64,000 nt of DNA from Monomorium pharaonis (GCF_013373865.1 NC_050473.1:15160597-15224596); one strand, 5' to 3'. Shown: positions 26,501 through 37,967, numbered from the stretch's first letter. Notes: generated by a model not told the origin, from the sequence alone. A program made the numbers and translations.

Positions 26501-27182
26501 ATATTGTATCACCTACGTCTTTTAACACTGAACGATTATAAAGAATGAACGAAGGATGAATTAAGATTAATGACGAGGAGTGCGAAACAATTCCAGTCGT
26601 CTTGTTAAGCGTGAGCGACTGATATCTATCTAATTGTGATCACCATCGTTTTGTTAAAAAACGAAGAAAGTAAATAAAATGAAATGCATCACAGAAACGG
26701 TACAGAAAACCCTTTTTCCTGCAAATATTTGACAAAGTAATTTGGTTTGTTAACTATCAAAATAACACGAGAAGCAATATTTATAAATAGCATAGTTCAA
26801 TCTCATATTTAATAAAATTGAATGATAATTCTGTGAATTTCGTACTTTTTCTCTTTTTAGTTTCGTTTTATTCTACGTGCAGCAAAGTGTAGCAAGTGCG
26901 GATAAAAAGAACAGATCTTGAATCATATGATTCCGAGACGCGGACGACTGGGCTCCATTCAAGTTGCCGGATCGCATAATTGGAATCGATCGGAGCAAAT
27001 GTGATCAAGTCATCAGAGAAATGTAAGACTAAGTCTGTCTTGCATATAATACTGCGGAATGCCGCATATAGACGTAATTAGATATTTTCGGAGGTTAGGC
27101 GGGACCGTTCAAGCGGTGCCGGTTTCAGGTTAGTCCACCTGCGTGTTATTTTTCGTAGAAATAAAAAATCGTTCAGACTCAC
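23584..27182. other. Gap between P4HA and IBA57, no recognised gene
   Basis: The P4HA 3' UTR comes first. CpG-rich DNA continues to about 24.2 kb and again near 24.6-24.8 kb; the rest is AT-rich. Degenerate GAATCGAATT / ATTCGATTC words at 26060-26130 resemble the tract at 48147-48186. The last ~100 bases (GGAGGTTAGGCGGG at 27090) are presumably the IBA57 5' UTR and promoter. No frame here looked like a protein. Confidence 0.6.
23683..23688 (+). promoter_or_regulatory. Poly(A) signal AATAAA of P4HA
   Basis: A canonical hexamer about 100 bases past the TGA stop at 23581-23583, followed by a T-rich stretch. It implies a short 3' UTR. Confidence 0.6.
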
Positions 27183-28319
27183 ATGACCATATTCGCCACG
27201 ATGATCGACCGTGTTAGCCGCCTTGTGCTACGAACGTACGAACGAGGTAGGAGGATCTGCGGCCACCACCGGTGCACAATCAGACACATCAGCTCCAGTC
27301 AGGTCGGCAACAAGACCCTGGAACGCCTGAGCGACAGGAGCGTGCTGCGCGTGAGCGGCAGCGATGTCTCCGTCTTCTTCCAGGGACTGATCACGAACGA
27401 CATGAAGCACCTCGACGATGGGGCGCCTAACATCTATACTCTGTTCTTGAACATCCGGGGCCGAGTGATGTGCGACGCCATCGTGTACAAGGGCGAGGAG
27501 AGCAACGTGTACTATGTGGAGTGCGATTCACAGATCATCGATTCCCTGCAGAGGCATCTGAAAATGTATCGCGTGAGGCGAAAGATAGATATAGAACACG
27601 CGGGAGACAGGCTCAACGTCTGGTCGATGTTCGGTTTCACCAAACATTCGGTCAATGAAGTCGCAGCGAGCGAGACGCGAGGGAAGAACCTGGAGGGAAT
27701 GATATTTCCGTGCGGCATGTTGAACAGCAAAGCCAGCAAGTTTGTCGACAACATTATGATATACGAGGACCCTCGATTACCCGATCTAGGTTTCCGAATT
27801 CTTGCCGAGTCGCGAATCAGCGAGCAGGAGATAATCAAGCATCTGGATGTCACAGATGTGTCGCCGTCGGAGAGTCTTGGAGATTACAGGGCCTTTCGGT
27901 ATAAGCTGGGAGTAGGAGAGGGCACGCATGACCTACCGCCTGGGAAAGCATTACCGTTGGAGATCAATTGCGATTACCTGCACGGCGTCAGTTTTCACAA
28001 GGGTTGCTACATCGGTCAAGAATTGACCGCACGCACGTATCACACAGGTGTGGTCAGGAAGCGCCTGATGCCCCTGTTATTTGACAATGTCGTAGACAAG
28101 CCGCTTGCATACGACGAAAAAATTCTCAACGAATCCGGCAATACGGTAGGAAAGTTCCGAGGATACGTCGATAGATACGGATTAGGCTTGATGCGTATCA
28201 ACGAGTCCCTTAGCGCTCGACAACTCAATGTATCCGGTATAAATGTAAGGGTGATAAAGCCTACGTGGTGGCCTCAAGAGTCACAGAATGAAATGATTTT
28301 CGCCAAAGATACAAAATAG
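27183..28319 (+). CDS. IBA57: IBA57 homologue, mitochondrial iron-sulfur cluster assembly factor
   Basis: A single uninterrupted 378-residue frame, the only intronless multi-domain gene in the window. The protein belongs to the YgfZ/GcvT-like folate-binding family and acts with ISCA1 and ISCA2 to build [4Fe-4S] clusters in mitochondria. The signature KGCYIGQE lies at residues 273-280, inside HKGCYIGQELTAR, and includes the invariant Cys. FFQGLITND near residues 65-73 is the typical N-terminal core motif. The first ~40 residues are rich in Arg with few acids, as expected for a mitochondrial presequence. ATG at 27183 is the first in frame; a second Met is six codons later. An AATAAA lies at 28382-28387. 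Confidence 0.95.
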   Translation: MTIFATMIDRVSRLVLRTYERGRRICGHHRCTIRHISSSQVGNKTLERLSDRSVLRVSGSDVSVFFQGLITNDMKHLDDGAPNIYTLFLNIRGRVMCDAIVYKGEESNVYYVECDSQIIDSLQRHLKMYRVRRKIDIEHAGDRLNVWSMFGFTKHSVNEVAASETRGKNLEGMIFPCGMLNSKASKFVDNIMIYEDPRLPDLGFRILAESRISEQEIIKHLDVTDVSPSESLGDYRAFRYKLGVGEGTHDLPPGKALPLEINCDYLHGVSFHKGCYIGQELTARTYHTGVVRKRLMPLLFDNVVDKPLAYDEKILNESGNTVGKFRGYVDRYGLGLMRINESLSARQLNVSGINVRVIKPTWWPQESQNEMIFAKDTK

Positions 28320-28381
28320 CATCGGAAATGTTCTTACAAGCAAATGTAACGATCTGTTAGAGAATACATGCGCACATATAA

Positions 28382-28387
28382 AATAAA
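28382..28387 (+). promoter_or_regulatory. Poly(A) signal AATAAA of IBA57
   Basis: A canonical hexamer about 63 bases after the stop codon at 28317-28319, giving a short 3' UTR and a separate transcript end before the CDPF1 gene. Confidence 0.55.
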
Positions 28388-28465
28388 TTTCTACAACAAA
28401 TGTTTAACAAATGTGGTAACACAAATTAATTATTAGACAATTAGGGATTTTACTGAGTAACCCTA

Positions 28466-28680
28466 GGCAAAAATTTTTCTTAGAATTCTCCATGTAATTA
28501 TTTTAATACTATAAAACTAGAAACTAATATTACAAAACTATAATTTTTGTATAAGTTTGATTTTAAAAAATTTCTTAGGATTTCTTTTTGTAAGAGTTAA
28601 AATATTTTTCGAAGATGTGAATTTGTCCATTTTTTCTAAAATTCTTTATATGTATACATATGATATTCGATAAGATTTGA
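28466..28680 (+). repeat. Interspersed repeat family R1, copy 2
   Basis: A diverged match to 6011-6245 and to the reverse complement of 62376-62835. It shares GCAAAAATTTTTCTTAGAAT, AATTTTTGTATAAGTTTGAT and TTTTTTCTAAAATTCTT blocks. It sits between IBA57 and the CDPF1 coding exon, probably inside the CDPF1 5' UTR intron. Confidence 0.45.
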
Positions 28681-28839
28681 AGAAAACTTGCAAGATCTGA
28701 TCTTTATAACATATTTCTCAGGAATCTTAATAAATGTAAAATATAAAAAATTGTTTAAAATTTGTTGTATGAAACAACAAAAATACATTCAGTGGGTTTC
28801 TATTCCTTGTTGCTTTATAGGACAGAGGATTTCGCTAGT

Positions 28840-29229
28840 ATGCCAGCAGGCGAATCTAATATCGAGCGAACACAAGGTACCTCCACGAGTCAACAGACAT
28901 CAACGACAAATGTGGGCGGCACTTTCACATGTTCCTTTTGCCCTTTAAAGGAACACTACGATTACAAAGGTGCAAAACCGCCGTTCGCTCGGCAGTTGGT
29001 TTACTTGGAGGAATGTTACATTATGAAAGATCCGTTCAGCTTGCCAAACAGAGGCGAGGTCTTAGTCTTGGGTGCTGATTGCAGCATGTGCGGACACGCT
29101 GTATGTCTGGGATGCAGTATATTTTACACCAAACGATTCTGTCCGAAGTGCGCGTCCAGTAATATGCAGTATTTACCACCCCAGCTACACGGTAAAATCA
29201 GAAATTTAACGAAACAGACCGATTCTTAA
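28840..29229 (+). CDS. CDPF1: Cysteine-rich DPF motif domain-containing protein 1
   Basis: 129 residues. The eponymous DPF occurs in YIMKDPFSLP. Cysteine pairs are CSFC, CSMC, CLGC and CPKC, followed by a FYTKRFC segment; this order matches vertebrate CDPF1, which has a similar length (about 120 residues). The pairs suggest zinc binding, but the cellular role is not established. The frame is open further 5', but a good acceptor (TGCTTTATAG) ends at 28820, 20 bases before the ATG at 28840. The upstream frame is therefore read as intron, with the 5' UTR spliced. The stop is followed one base later by AATAAA (29231-29236), implying a very short 3' UTR. It is convergent with RBM34. Confidence 0.9.
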   Translation: MPAGESNIERTQGTSTSQQTSTTNVGGTFTCSFCPLKEHYDYKGAKPPFARQLVYLEECYIMKDPFSLPNRGEVLVLGADCSMCGHAVCLGCSIFYTKRFCPKCASSNMQYLPPQLHGKIRNLTKQTDS

Positions 29230-29230
29230 G

Positions 29231-29236
29231 AATAAA
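29231..29236 (+). promoter_or_regulatory. Poly(A) signal AATAAA of CDPF1
   Basis: A hexamer one base past the TAA stop. On the opposite strand a TTTATT word at about 29260 could serve RBM34, so the two transcripts probably overlap or abut. Confidence 0.45.
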
Positions 29237-29503
29237 TGTAAATTTCTTATCAAATATTATTTATTAAAAAGATAATAACACAGCGTTGCATTATAACGAG
29301 AAGAAATATATTTATATACATACATATTAAAAGTACTTTTGTTTGTAACTTATTTCTATTCTGAACACACTGTAACATCATTTAAAACAATATTTATCTC
29401 TACTTTTCGCTATTTAAATGCGCGGAAAATATTTTTGAGTATCAAAAGTCTTGCATAAAACTGTTTTTAAAAAAGTATAAAACATCGTGATATAAAATTA
29501 AAA

Positions 29504-32048
29504 TTAAGATTTTAACGGTTTAGCTAGAAGTTTTTCTGCCATCTTCTTCTTTTTCTTATCAAGTTTACTCTTCTTCTTTTTGTTTTTTAACTGGACCTTT
29601 TGACCCTGAAATGCAGTAGATTGCTTTTCCTTGTTTATTCCCTGTTGTTTCTTTTGCTTCTTAATGTTGATTTCATGTTCAACCTGCGAAAAGAAAATAC
29701 GAATATATTTATTTCAACATCAACTTTATCTTTATTTAAAAAAAAAAGGGGGGGGCAGTACACTTACGTCACGTGTTACAGATTTCTCTGAACTGTTCTT
29801 AAATTTCTTTACTGGTTTATTATCGTACTGGTTTATTTCATTTGAAAGAGCTCGTTTTTTTCTCTGTTTCTCATTTTTCTTATCAATGTTCTTTAACAAA
29901 GGTAATTCTTCTACATTCATTTCATCCACAAACAGTTCTATTCTCATTGGTTTGCCAGAGAGTACGAAACCGTTGAACTTGAGAGCAATATGTGCAGATT
30001 TTTCAGTATCAAAAGTGATATAACCATACTCTTTGCTCAGTCCTGTTTTATTATCACGAATCAGCTGCAAGTTGTTTATACGTCCGTAACTTAAAAAGAA
30101 TGACCAAAGCGTGTTCTCATCTATTTCTGAAATTAAAAAAAAATACATTAGTTAAAAAAATACACGTGCTATATAATCGCGACAATCAATCGACGATTTA
30201 TTACTTACTCGAAGCCAGATTTGTTATCAATACAGTTTTTGCAGCGTCGAGAGGTTGCTTAGATTGGTAAACGGTTTGTACGTTCAAATAGTTAGGACCG
30301 AACTTCTTGCCATGTGTAATCTTTGCCGCCTTTCGCGCGGATTTTTTAGTCTTGTATAAAACGTGTCCCAACAGTGGTGTTAGCTTTTCAGAAATCTCTG
30401 CTGGAACTTTAGTGTATTCCCCCATTACTATGGGTATGGGTGCTAGTTCAAACTTCTTAATGGGCCCAAATGATTCGAATATTTCCTTTACTGATTGTTT
30501 TGATGCATTATTTGGGACATTACTTATCACAACAAGTCTTTTTGACAGATCCTTTTCATATATTTCATTTAATTTCTCTAAATTAATTTTTAAATTTTTC
30601 TTTTTTTTTACTTGTGCATTATTCTCCTCATCATCTTCATCTTCACTACTAATATCATCGTCTTCATCATCCTCATCTTCCACATTGAAATCTTCATCAT
30701 CGTCGTCGTCGGTCTCTGTAACGCTCTTCATTAAAAGTTCTGCTAGACTTAAATCTCCATCCGAACTACTGTCGTCATCGTCATCGTCATCGTCATCATC
30801 ATCGGTATCCACGTTTGCGAATGCTCTTGCTAAATATTCCCTCATATTCAAATCTTTAGATATGCTCATACCTTTGTACTCATACTTTTCATCCTCGTCC
30901 TCGTCCTCGTCTTCGTCCTCGTCCTCGTCTTCGTCCTCGTTCTCATATTCATACTCATCCTCAACTTCAACCTCATCCTCATCCTCAATATCGTCATCCT
31001 CATCGTCATCTTCATCTTTTGCATTAAAATCTTCGTCATCGCTGTCGTCTGCAATGCTATTTGATAAAAGAGCCGATAGAGACATATTGTCACTGTTATC
31101 CTCATCCTCGTCATCAAAACTTGCATCAGACTCCATTATCTTTTTCTCTACTTGTTCATTCTCTTTCTCATCTTTATCTTCATCTGCATCGGTCTCATCT
31201 TCATTGTCTTCACCATCTACTGAACTTTCTTTGTCATCATTCTTTTTGGCTTTAGATCTTAGAGTTATAAACTTTTTTACAGCTTTATTCTTTGTTTCTT
31301 CCTCCTCGCTGTTGCTGGAGGAGCAGTTATCCTTGTCATCATCATTATCATTATCATCTTCGTCATCATCTTCCTCATCCTCCTCGTCTTCATCACTCTC
31401 TTTTTCTAGACCTTTAAACATTTTCACACCTTTATACTCAATTCGTTTTTCCTCTCCTTCTTCCTCCTCATTTTCAAAATCTTTATCATCTTCATCTGAA
31501 TCGTTTCCTAAGGTAGATCCTAAGATATCTGGTATATTACTATCGGAATCAGTTAGAGCATCTTCTGAATGTATCGTGGTACTTTCTGAACAGTCTGAAT
31601 CTGAATCACTGATGTCAGAGGCAGTCATACTTATGAGGGTTGATCTATTGCTTGAATCATCGCTTACTTCATTGCTTTGTACTTCAGGCTTGATGTTTTT
31701 CAAGTTTGGTCTTAGTACTTTAGCAAGCTCGTTTTGTACTTTACCCGTAGAACTGGATTGATCTCCATTCAAAGAATCTTTCTTCAATTGATTTGCATTA
31801 CTCTTTGACACTTGCTCTGATAAACTGTGAACTTTTGGATTTGCAGAATCTTTCTTAGGAATTTTCTGAGGCGATGTGTGCTTGTTCTGCACCTTGGAAT
31901 TATTAAGTAAAGTTACCTTGCCCTTGGGTGTGACTTTAAATTTGGGTTTCTTATTTTTCTTTACTGAACCATTTTTTGTTCCATGCAATTGTTGTTTGGG
32001 TATTTCCTGATTCTTATTATTCTTCAATGCTTTTTTTGCCTTACCCAT
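29504..32048 (-). CDS. RBM34: RNA-binding protein 34 (Nop12-like) with very long acidic region
   Basis: Three exons: 32048-30209, 30126-29768 and 29683-29504, giving 792 residues. Two RRMs lie at the C-terminal side. RRM1 starts near residue 512 (RNP2 LVVISNVP) and RRM2 near 600 (TVLITNLAS, RNP1-like YGYITF, split by an intron). The Lys-rich tail ends KKKKKMAEKLLAKPLKS, typical of nucleolar proteins. RBM34 and its yeast relative Nop12 act in large ribosomal subunit biogenesis. Human RBM34 is about 430 residues; the extra length here is mainly an Asp/Glu-rich low-complexity stretch at about residues 150-500, encoded by codon-level tandem repeats. The N terminus MGKAKKALKNNKN is basic. The gene is divergent from KATNA1 and convergent with CDPF1. 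Confidence 0.92.
30893..30950. repeat. (TCCTCG/TCTTCG)n coding repeat in RBM34
   Basis: A near-perfect hexamer array encoding alternating Glu-Asp on the minus strand, the densest part of a longer trinucleotide-rich region (about 30620-31500). It also opens a spurious 484-codon Ser-rich frame on the plus strand. Confidence 0.85.
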
Positions 32049-33655
32049 TTTCTCAGCCTATAACAACACAAAACACAAGATAATTACAAGGAAACTTGTA
32101 TACTTGCAACAACACAGAAAAAGTGAAAGCTAGAAGGACAGAAGTTAAATCTTAACCCCCTGTATACACAATATTTTCTAAAATCTTCTCTACTCACATC
32201 ACGACACTTGCAAGTTGCTTGCTTTTACAAGTATACAAAAATTCTTCAGTAATTTTAAACTTCTCTATAAGAAGTATTTATATTACTGTTTGTTTAAAAA
32301 CAAGAATATAAGTGTTAGAATTACTTATAGTGCTTTTTGGTTTTTCAAAGAAAAAATTTACAAGACAAAATTGTACAAATCATGTGTACGGAGGATCAAA
32401 TATTTTCGCGAAAAAAAATTAATGAAATATTGAAAAAATCCGAGACACAAAAACCTCTGACACAAAGAATACCTTTTTCTGGTAATAAACAGCGAGTGTT
32501 TCGCGATTACTAATTTAATATTGAGCTCTTCTAAACTGAAATACAGTTAAGAATCGAATAGATAATCGCAAATAGGATTTTATTATTTACATTAAGAAAA
32601 AAACTACAAATAACCGAAAAACACATGAGTCAAATACGAATATCTGACGGTTATACTTGCCCACGTGTAACGCAAGAAAAGACGCTGCGAGCGTCTCGAA
32701 TGAGTTTTATTTATTTAAACGTATAAAGATTATGCCGTAAAATATACTTACTAATCGCTAGAAACGATGTACCATCAATTATCAGTTAGAATACTTCGAT
32801 TTTCAATCGTAGAAACACCTCAGTCAACTCGAATCACTGCGGCATCGACGAAACGGAAACAGGAGTGAACAGGATTAAACGTTGGACGAGCCAACAGGCA
32901 GATGTGCACTTGCGCTTGCGTAGAAGCCCCATTCGGCAGCTGCGTTTCAGAAGAAGGCAAGAGGCAGTTTTCCAACGGTTATAAAATTCTTTTACACTAT
33001 TGGTTTATACATTTAGATCCTACAGAGACTTAAAGGCAAGAACCATTTGTATTGAAAAATCTTAGCAGCAGTTGGAAAGCTGCTTCTTGTCCTAAGCATA
33101 GCCAATAGCTTTTGATAAGTTGAAGGACCAAGATACGCACCGTATGTTGCGGGCTTAAGAAATAGAAAGATCGCAATCTCTCGAGGTTACATTTACATCA
33201 GATTTTGTCAGTTTATGACAGTTTCTCGTATGATTTCATGTGATTTCTTGTGATATTATAAATACTCCTGTGATACAACGAAAATGCTAAACAAGTGTGA
33301 CGAAAAATTGAAATTAGAAGTTTGTAAATTCTGTAGAAACAAATATTTAACTTATTGTTATTATTAACTATCATTTTATTATTCAACTGAGATTAAGAGA
33401 TTTATTAGCCATCGAGACATTAATTTATAGCTAACGTAATCGTCCGATGAGCTAATCTTCAATTATGCAAATGCAGTTTGACACGTCGACTGCAGCGGAA
33501 AAAAATGTACACTGAGGTGTCAAACAAATTTTCGCCATTACAAAAAACTCGGTAGAGTCCAAGGGAAAGCGCGACATTGCGCTTATCACCTAGACATCTT
33601 CGTCAAGAGCGTGAAAAAAAAAACGTTTTAACTTCTCGCCGAGCAGGACGAAATC
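32049..33655. other. Divergent upstream region of RBM34 and KATNA1
   Basis: 1.6 kb between two opposite start codons with no coding signal. It is AT-rich, with a moderately GC-rich island near 32640-32960, the likely promoter area. The KATNA1 start at 33656 follows an A run (CGAAATCATGG, good context). Confidence 0.55.
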
Positions 33656-36161
33656 ATGGCTGTGTCAATAAACGAAATCTGTGAGAACACGAAGCTGGCG
33701 CGTGAAATGGCACTGATGGGTAACTACGATACGTCAGGTGTTTATTACCAAGGTGTCGTGCAGCAGATACACAGGCTACTCGCGACCATAGCGGATGCGA
33801 CTCGCAAAGCAAAGTGGCAAGTGGTGCAGCATCAGATCGTTGAGGAGTTTGAAAAGGTTAAGGCCACGTCCAACACGCTGCAACTCTTTAAAGTGGACAC
33901 GCATGGCGAGAGGCTGCTTGGTAACATGATGCACATTCTGTGAAACTCTGTTCAATAGACAGTGCTGTGTTTTAAAGCGAGACATTATATCTAACGTCCA
34001 TTTTCACCAATGTAAATTAATCTTGATCTCAGTTAAAATTAATCTAAATGGATAGAAATAAAGATATTACATAGTTTTTAGAATGGCCTTAGAAATATCT
34101 CCTAATTTTAGGTGTTCAATCTATTGGCTGAGATGAAGTCAAGATCTAACAAGAGTCTATGAATTTCAGGAACATCTTGCCTATCATTTGAAGAACCAAC
34201 ACGAGATCCTGCCTTCTGGTCTTATAATAATTCAGATTCCTCATGGAACCAGACATCAGCCAGGGATCCCGATGTGTGGCCTCCTTTAACTCCAGCAGAA
34301 CAAAAGTATTGATAAAAACTTACAATATTTTAAATTTTATTTGCTACATGACTTGGTATTCAATCTTTTCTTAAAAATATTGATTTGTTTTCAATACTAT
34401 GTTACTGAAAATAACTTTAATTATGTTATTGTTATATATTAATTACAGGAAAATATCTAAAACAGTAATATTTTTTTTTAGAAATTCAAGACAGCAAAAG
34501 ATTCAGCAGAAACAACAGAACCGAACAAATGTTAGAAAGTCTGTTACAACAGCTAAAAAACCAGACAGTAAGATTTCTGGTAAAAAAGATGACAAGAAAC
34601 CCACAAAGAAAGATGATGCAAGCAAGGTTACTTAGTTTATTAATTATATTTTCAACTTTGCGATATATTGAGAACATTAATACAGATTGCATATAACATT
34701 ACATAATAATTTATTAAAGGATAAATCAGAAACGGAAAAAGATGTTGAACTGGAAGAACGTAAATTTGAACCGTCTTCTACTGATAGAGATCTAGTAGAA
34801 ATATTAGGTAATGCCATTATTATTAATTGGCATCATCCGTAAACTTTTGAAAAATATAAAAGCAAATGTTTATGTTTGTAGAAAGAGATATTGTTCAAAA
34901 GAATCCAAATATTCATTGGGATGATATTGCCGATTTACACGAGGCAAAGCGATTACTGGAGGAAGCAGTTGTACTTCCAATGTGGATGCCAGATTTCTTC
35001 AAAGTATAAATCTATTTTTTTAAATCGTGTTAAAATAAAATTTCGTTGTTTTAACTTAGACATATATTTTTTTAGGGAATTAGGCGGCCTTGGAAAGGAG
35101 TATTAATGGTCGGACCACCAGGCACAGGCAAGACTATGCTCGCAAAGGCTGTTGCGACAGAGTGTGGCACAACGTTCTTCAATGTCTCGTCTTCTACATT
35201 GACGTCGAAATATAGAGGCGAATCAGAAAAACTCGTTCGGTTGTTATTTGAGATGGTATTTATTATCATATCTAAAATAATCTCCATTAATCGAAAAAAT
35301 GTAACATTTATTCACAAGATTAATTATTTTATTATTTTAACTTAGGCCAGATTTTATGCGCCTAGTACAATTTTCATCGACGAAATTGATTCTTTGTGCT
35401 CTAGAAGAGGATCTGAATCCGAGCACGAAGCTTCACGTCGCGTAAAGTCTGAGCTTCTTGTTCAAATGGATGGAATAAGTTCCAACAGGTAAATTTGTAT
35501 ATATTTTTGCTTTATAACATGAATAAATACAGAATACCTTTGTTTTATGTAGCGAAGACCCAAGTAAAGTGGTAATGGTATTAGCAGCAACGAATTTCCC
35601 ATGGGATATTGATGAGGCTCTACGAAGACGCTTAGAAAAACGTATCTACATTCCACTGCCGAATCGTAAGTCTCTTAAATTTTAGTTTCTTTACAACTGT
35701 GTATATTTTTTACTTTAAAGTAAGAATTTTATGTAAATGTATATTCAATATTTTTTGTTCATTGTGTAGATGAAGGCAGAGAGGCATTATTGAGGATAAA
35801 TCTTCGTGAAGTTAAAGTAGATTCGTCTGTAAACCTGACAGACATTGCAAGAAAACTGGAGGGTTACTCTGGTGCGGACATTACGAACGTTTGTCGGTGA
35901 GTAGAATCTATTACAACAATTTAACATTTAACATTTACTGTTTTACTCGGTTTTTGTTATAGAGACGCATCCATGATGCTAATGCGAAAGAAAATCGCGG
36001 GTCTAAGGCCCGATCAAATCAGGCAATTGCCAAAGGAAGAATTGGACTTGCCTGTGTCTGCCGCAGATTTCGACGAAGCCGTCGAAAGATGTAATAAGAG
36101 TGTTTCCCAGGAGGATTTGGAAAAATATGAGAAATGGATGAGTGAATTCGGTTCTTCTTGA
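33656..36161 (+). CDS. KATNA1: Katanin p60 ATPase-containing subunit A1
   Basis: Ten exons: 33656-33920, 34170-34305, 34482-34626, 34720-34807, 34882-35003, 35076-35255, 35346-35488, 35553-35665, 35770-35896 and 35963-36161. All phases close, giving 505 residues (human 491). The protein is the hexameric AAA ATPase that severs microtubules with its p80 partner. An N-terminal MIT-like domain occupies residues 1 to about 75. A Lys-rich linker follows (KKDDKKPTKKDD). The AAA domain has Walker A GPPGTGKT at about 265-272, Walker B IFIDEID at about 321-327, sensor AATNFPWDIDEALRRR, and the C-terminal SxxDLEKYEKW segment of the Vps4/katanin group. Intron 1 carries a MITE fragment (33991-34046). The stop is 390 bases from the convergent RBMX2 stop. 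Confidence 0.97.
33991..34046 (+). mobile_element. MITE family M1, copy C (fragment)
   Basis: ACGTCCATTTTCACCAATGT followed by AAATTAATCTTGATCTCAGT parallels the left arm of copy B (ATGTCCATTTTTATCAATGC, then AGATTAAACTTTAATCGCGG). A trailing AATTAATCTAAATGGA may be a remnant of the opposite arm. It lies in KATNA1 intron 1. Confidence 0.5.
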
Positions 36162-36551
36162 TACCATTCCCTCAAGAAACAATAACATAGTTCATCAGCA
36201 CACGTTTGTCTATTCTGTTTATAATTAATATATTATTCTGTTAACATATTCACAAAAAGACCAGAGAGCTTCTTAATCTTTCACAGCTCGTAAATGACTA
36301 GTTCTCTGTACTTGAGACTTCAGGAAAATCAAATTGGAAAATAAGACTGTATGATAGGACTAATACAAGATAAAAGTTGAGTAATGTTTCTAATTTCAAC
36401 TGTACATTGAAGACTTAACAAAGCAGTCGTATATATATATATATAAATAATTCTTAGTAACATATTCCATTAAGTTTAAATGTAAATCTGTTCATAATAA
36501 TATAATTATTGAAACAATGGTTAAAAAATTATCGTTATTAATATTACATCT

Positions 36552-37412
36552 TCAACTTTTCCTTGGAGCGCAACCTTCCTTTCGTAAATTTCTTGTTTCT
36601 TCGTCTATATTTTTTGAATCTTTTGGTACTTTGTAATTAGCAACGTGGTCCACTCGTATTACTCTACCTAGGAGCTAAAAAAATAGAATAATAATATAGA
36701 TACTTTAAAAGCAGCTATTTTATCAAAATAAAAATACAAAATAATTTTATCATAAAATGTAAAAATAAAGCAAATAATATTGCTAAAAATAATTATATTG
36801 TTATCCTACTAAAGTATACCTTTATGCCATTGAAATTGTCAACTGCTAATATGGTGCTCCTCTGATCTTCGTAACATAAGAAACCATAACCTTTTTGTTT
36901 TCCAGTATCTTTGTCTCTGATCAAGTTTATATTAACTACTTCTCCATATCTGTAATGATATATTTAGCATGGAAATTCAATTGACAATTATAATTATAAT
37001 TTATCTCTGGATTTAACTTACTGAGAAAAAACTGCAATGATATCGCCTTCTGTTAAATTATATGGCAGGCCACCAATAAATATCCAAGAACTGTCTTTGT
37101 ACTGGTCGTGCCAAGATGTTTTATTTCTACCTCGTAATTCTTGCTCATTCAGCTTATTTATATTTTTCACGTTACTGAAAGTACAGATCGTCTATATTTC
37201 TTACGTTACAAAACAGAAAGACGATATGTTAAGTTACACAATTGCGATATAACAATGCAGAAAATATGTTTGACCAATCATATTATTAACCAAGATTACT
37301 AATCAAATTATTAATTTGACTAATCATATATATTTTATTTACTTTCTATTTCACATTTTTCTTAACCAATATAAAAATTGTAATTAAAAGATACGTACGT
37401 TAGAGGATTCAT
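36552..37412 (-). CDS. RBMX2: RBMX2 / Ist3-like spliceosomal RRM protein
   Basis: Four coding exons: 37412-37399 (only 14 bases), 37174-37022, 36949-36820 and 36674-36552, giving 139 residues. A single RRM has RNP2 WIFIGGLPY and RNP1 KGYGFLCYED, with the flanking DHVANYKVPKD segment typical of Ist3/Snu17. That protein is part of the RES complex (with Bud13 and Pml1), which acts on pre-mRNA splicing in the activated spliceosome. The N terminus MNPLTNVKNINKLNEQEL matches the family well, which supports the 14-base first exon. Human RBMX2 is much longer, with a repetitive tail; this form is close to the short yeast and fly proteins. The protein ends soon after the RRM at CAPRKS. Confidence 0.93.
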
Positions 37413-37967
37413 TGTAATCAAAAAATATTACCAGATATATAATAAATACACGATGTCAACCTGGAAAAATATTGTAAAATACATAAAAATATTACAAATT
37501 CAAAAGATAAAAGCAAAAGATCGTGACAGATCACACTTGTGTGTTTGATTTTTTTTTATTTTTTTTTTTAAACACTGACTTTAAGCCAAATCTCAATTTC
37601 TCGACGAGTCTGTTGGAGATGCTGATTGGCTATCGATGCCTGGACTGAATCTCTCAATTCAAATCGCAATTCCAATTTCCAATCTAATCCGAGTTACTCG
37701 ATCCATGCCGATGTTTACTGTTCTGCTCTGCTTTTCTGGCTTTTTTCACGTATTTTCCTCTGCTTGATAAGAATAATATTAAATCGACATTCGTAAGGTC
37801 TTCATGATTGCGAGAGCGGGGAAAATGATATTCAGTATCGATGGGGATTAAAAGGCGGTCAGTTTCCAACGGGACACTGGATGGACAAGGACAGTTTAAG
37901 TTAGGTTAGGCGCGGCTCTTCGCCGTCAACGTCGAGGAACGTCAGCTATTCTCACCTATCGGTCACC
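37413..37967. promoter_or_regulatory. Divergent promoter region, RBMX2 / RABGEF1
   Basis: 555 bases separate the two opposite start codons. A TTAGGTTAGG motif lies at 37901-37910, 58 bases before the RABGEF1 ATG. No TATA box is clear. Shared regulation of the two genes is inferred from spacing only. Confidence 0.5.

Noticed and set aside
28762..28839. Extended N terminus of CDPF1
   Set aside because: Contains a clear acceptor at 28820 and has no resemblance to the family; it is read as intron plus 5' UTR.
30307..31761. 484-codon Ser-rich frame on the plus strand
   Set aside because: It is the exact antisense of the RBM34 acidic repeat; Asp/Glu codons read as Ser on the other strand.
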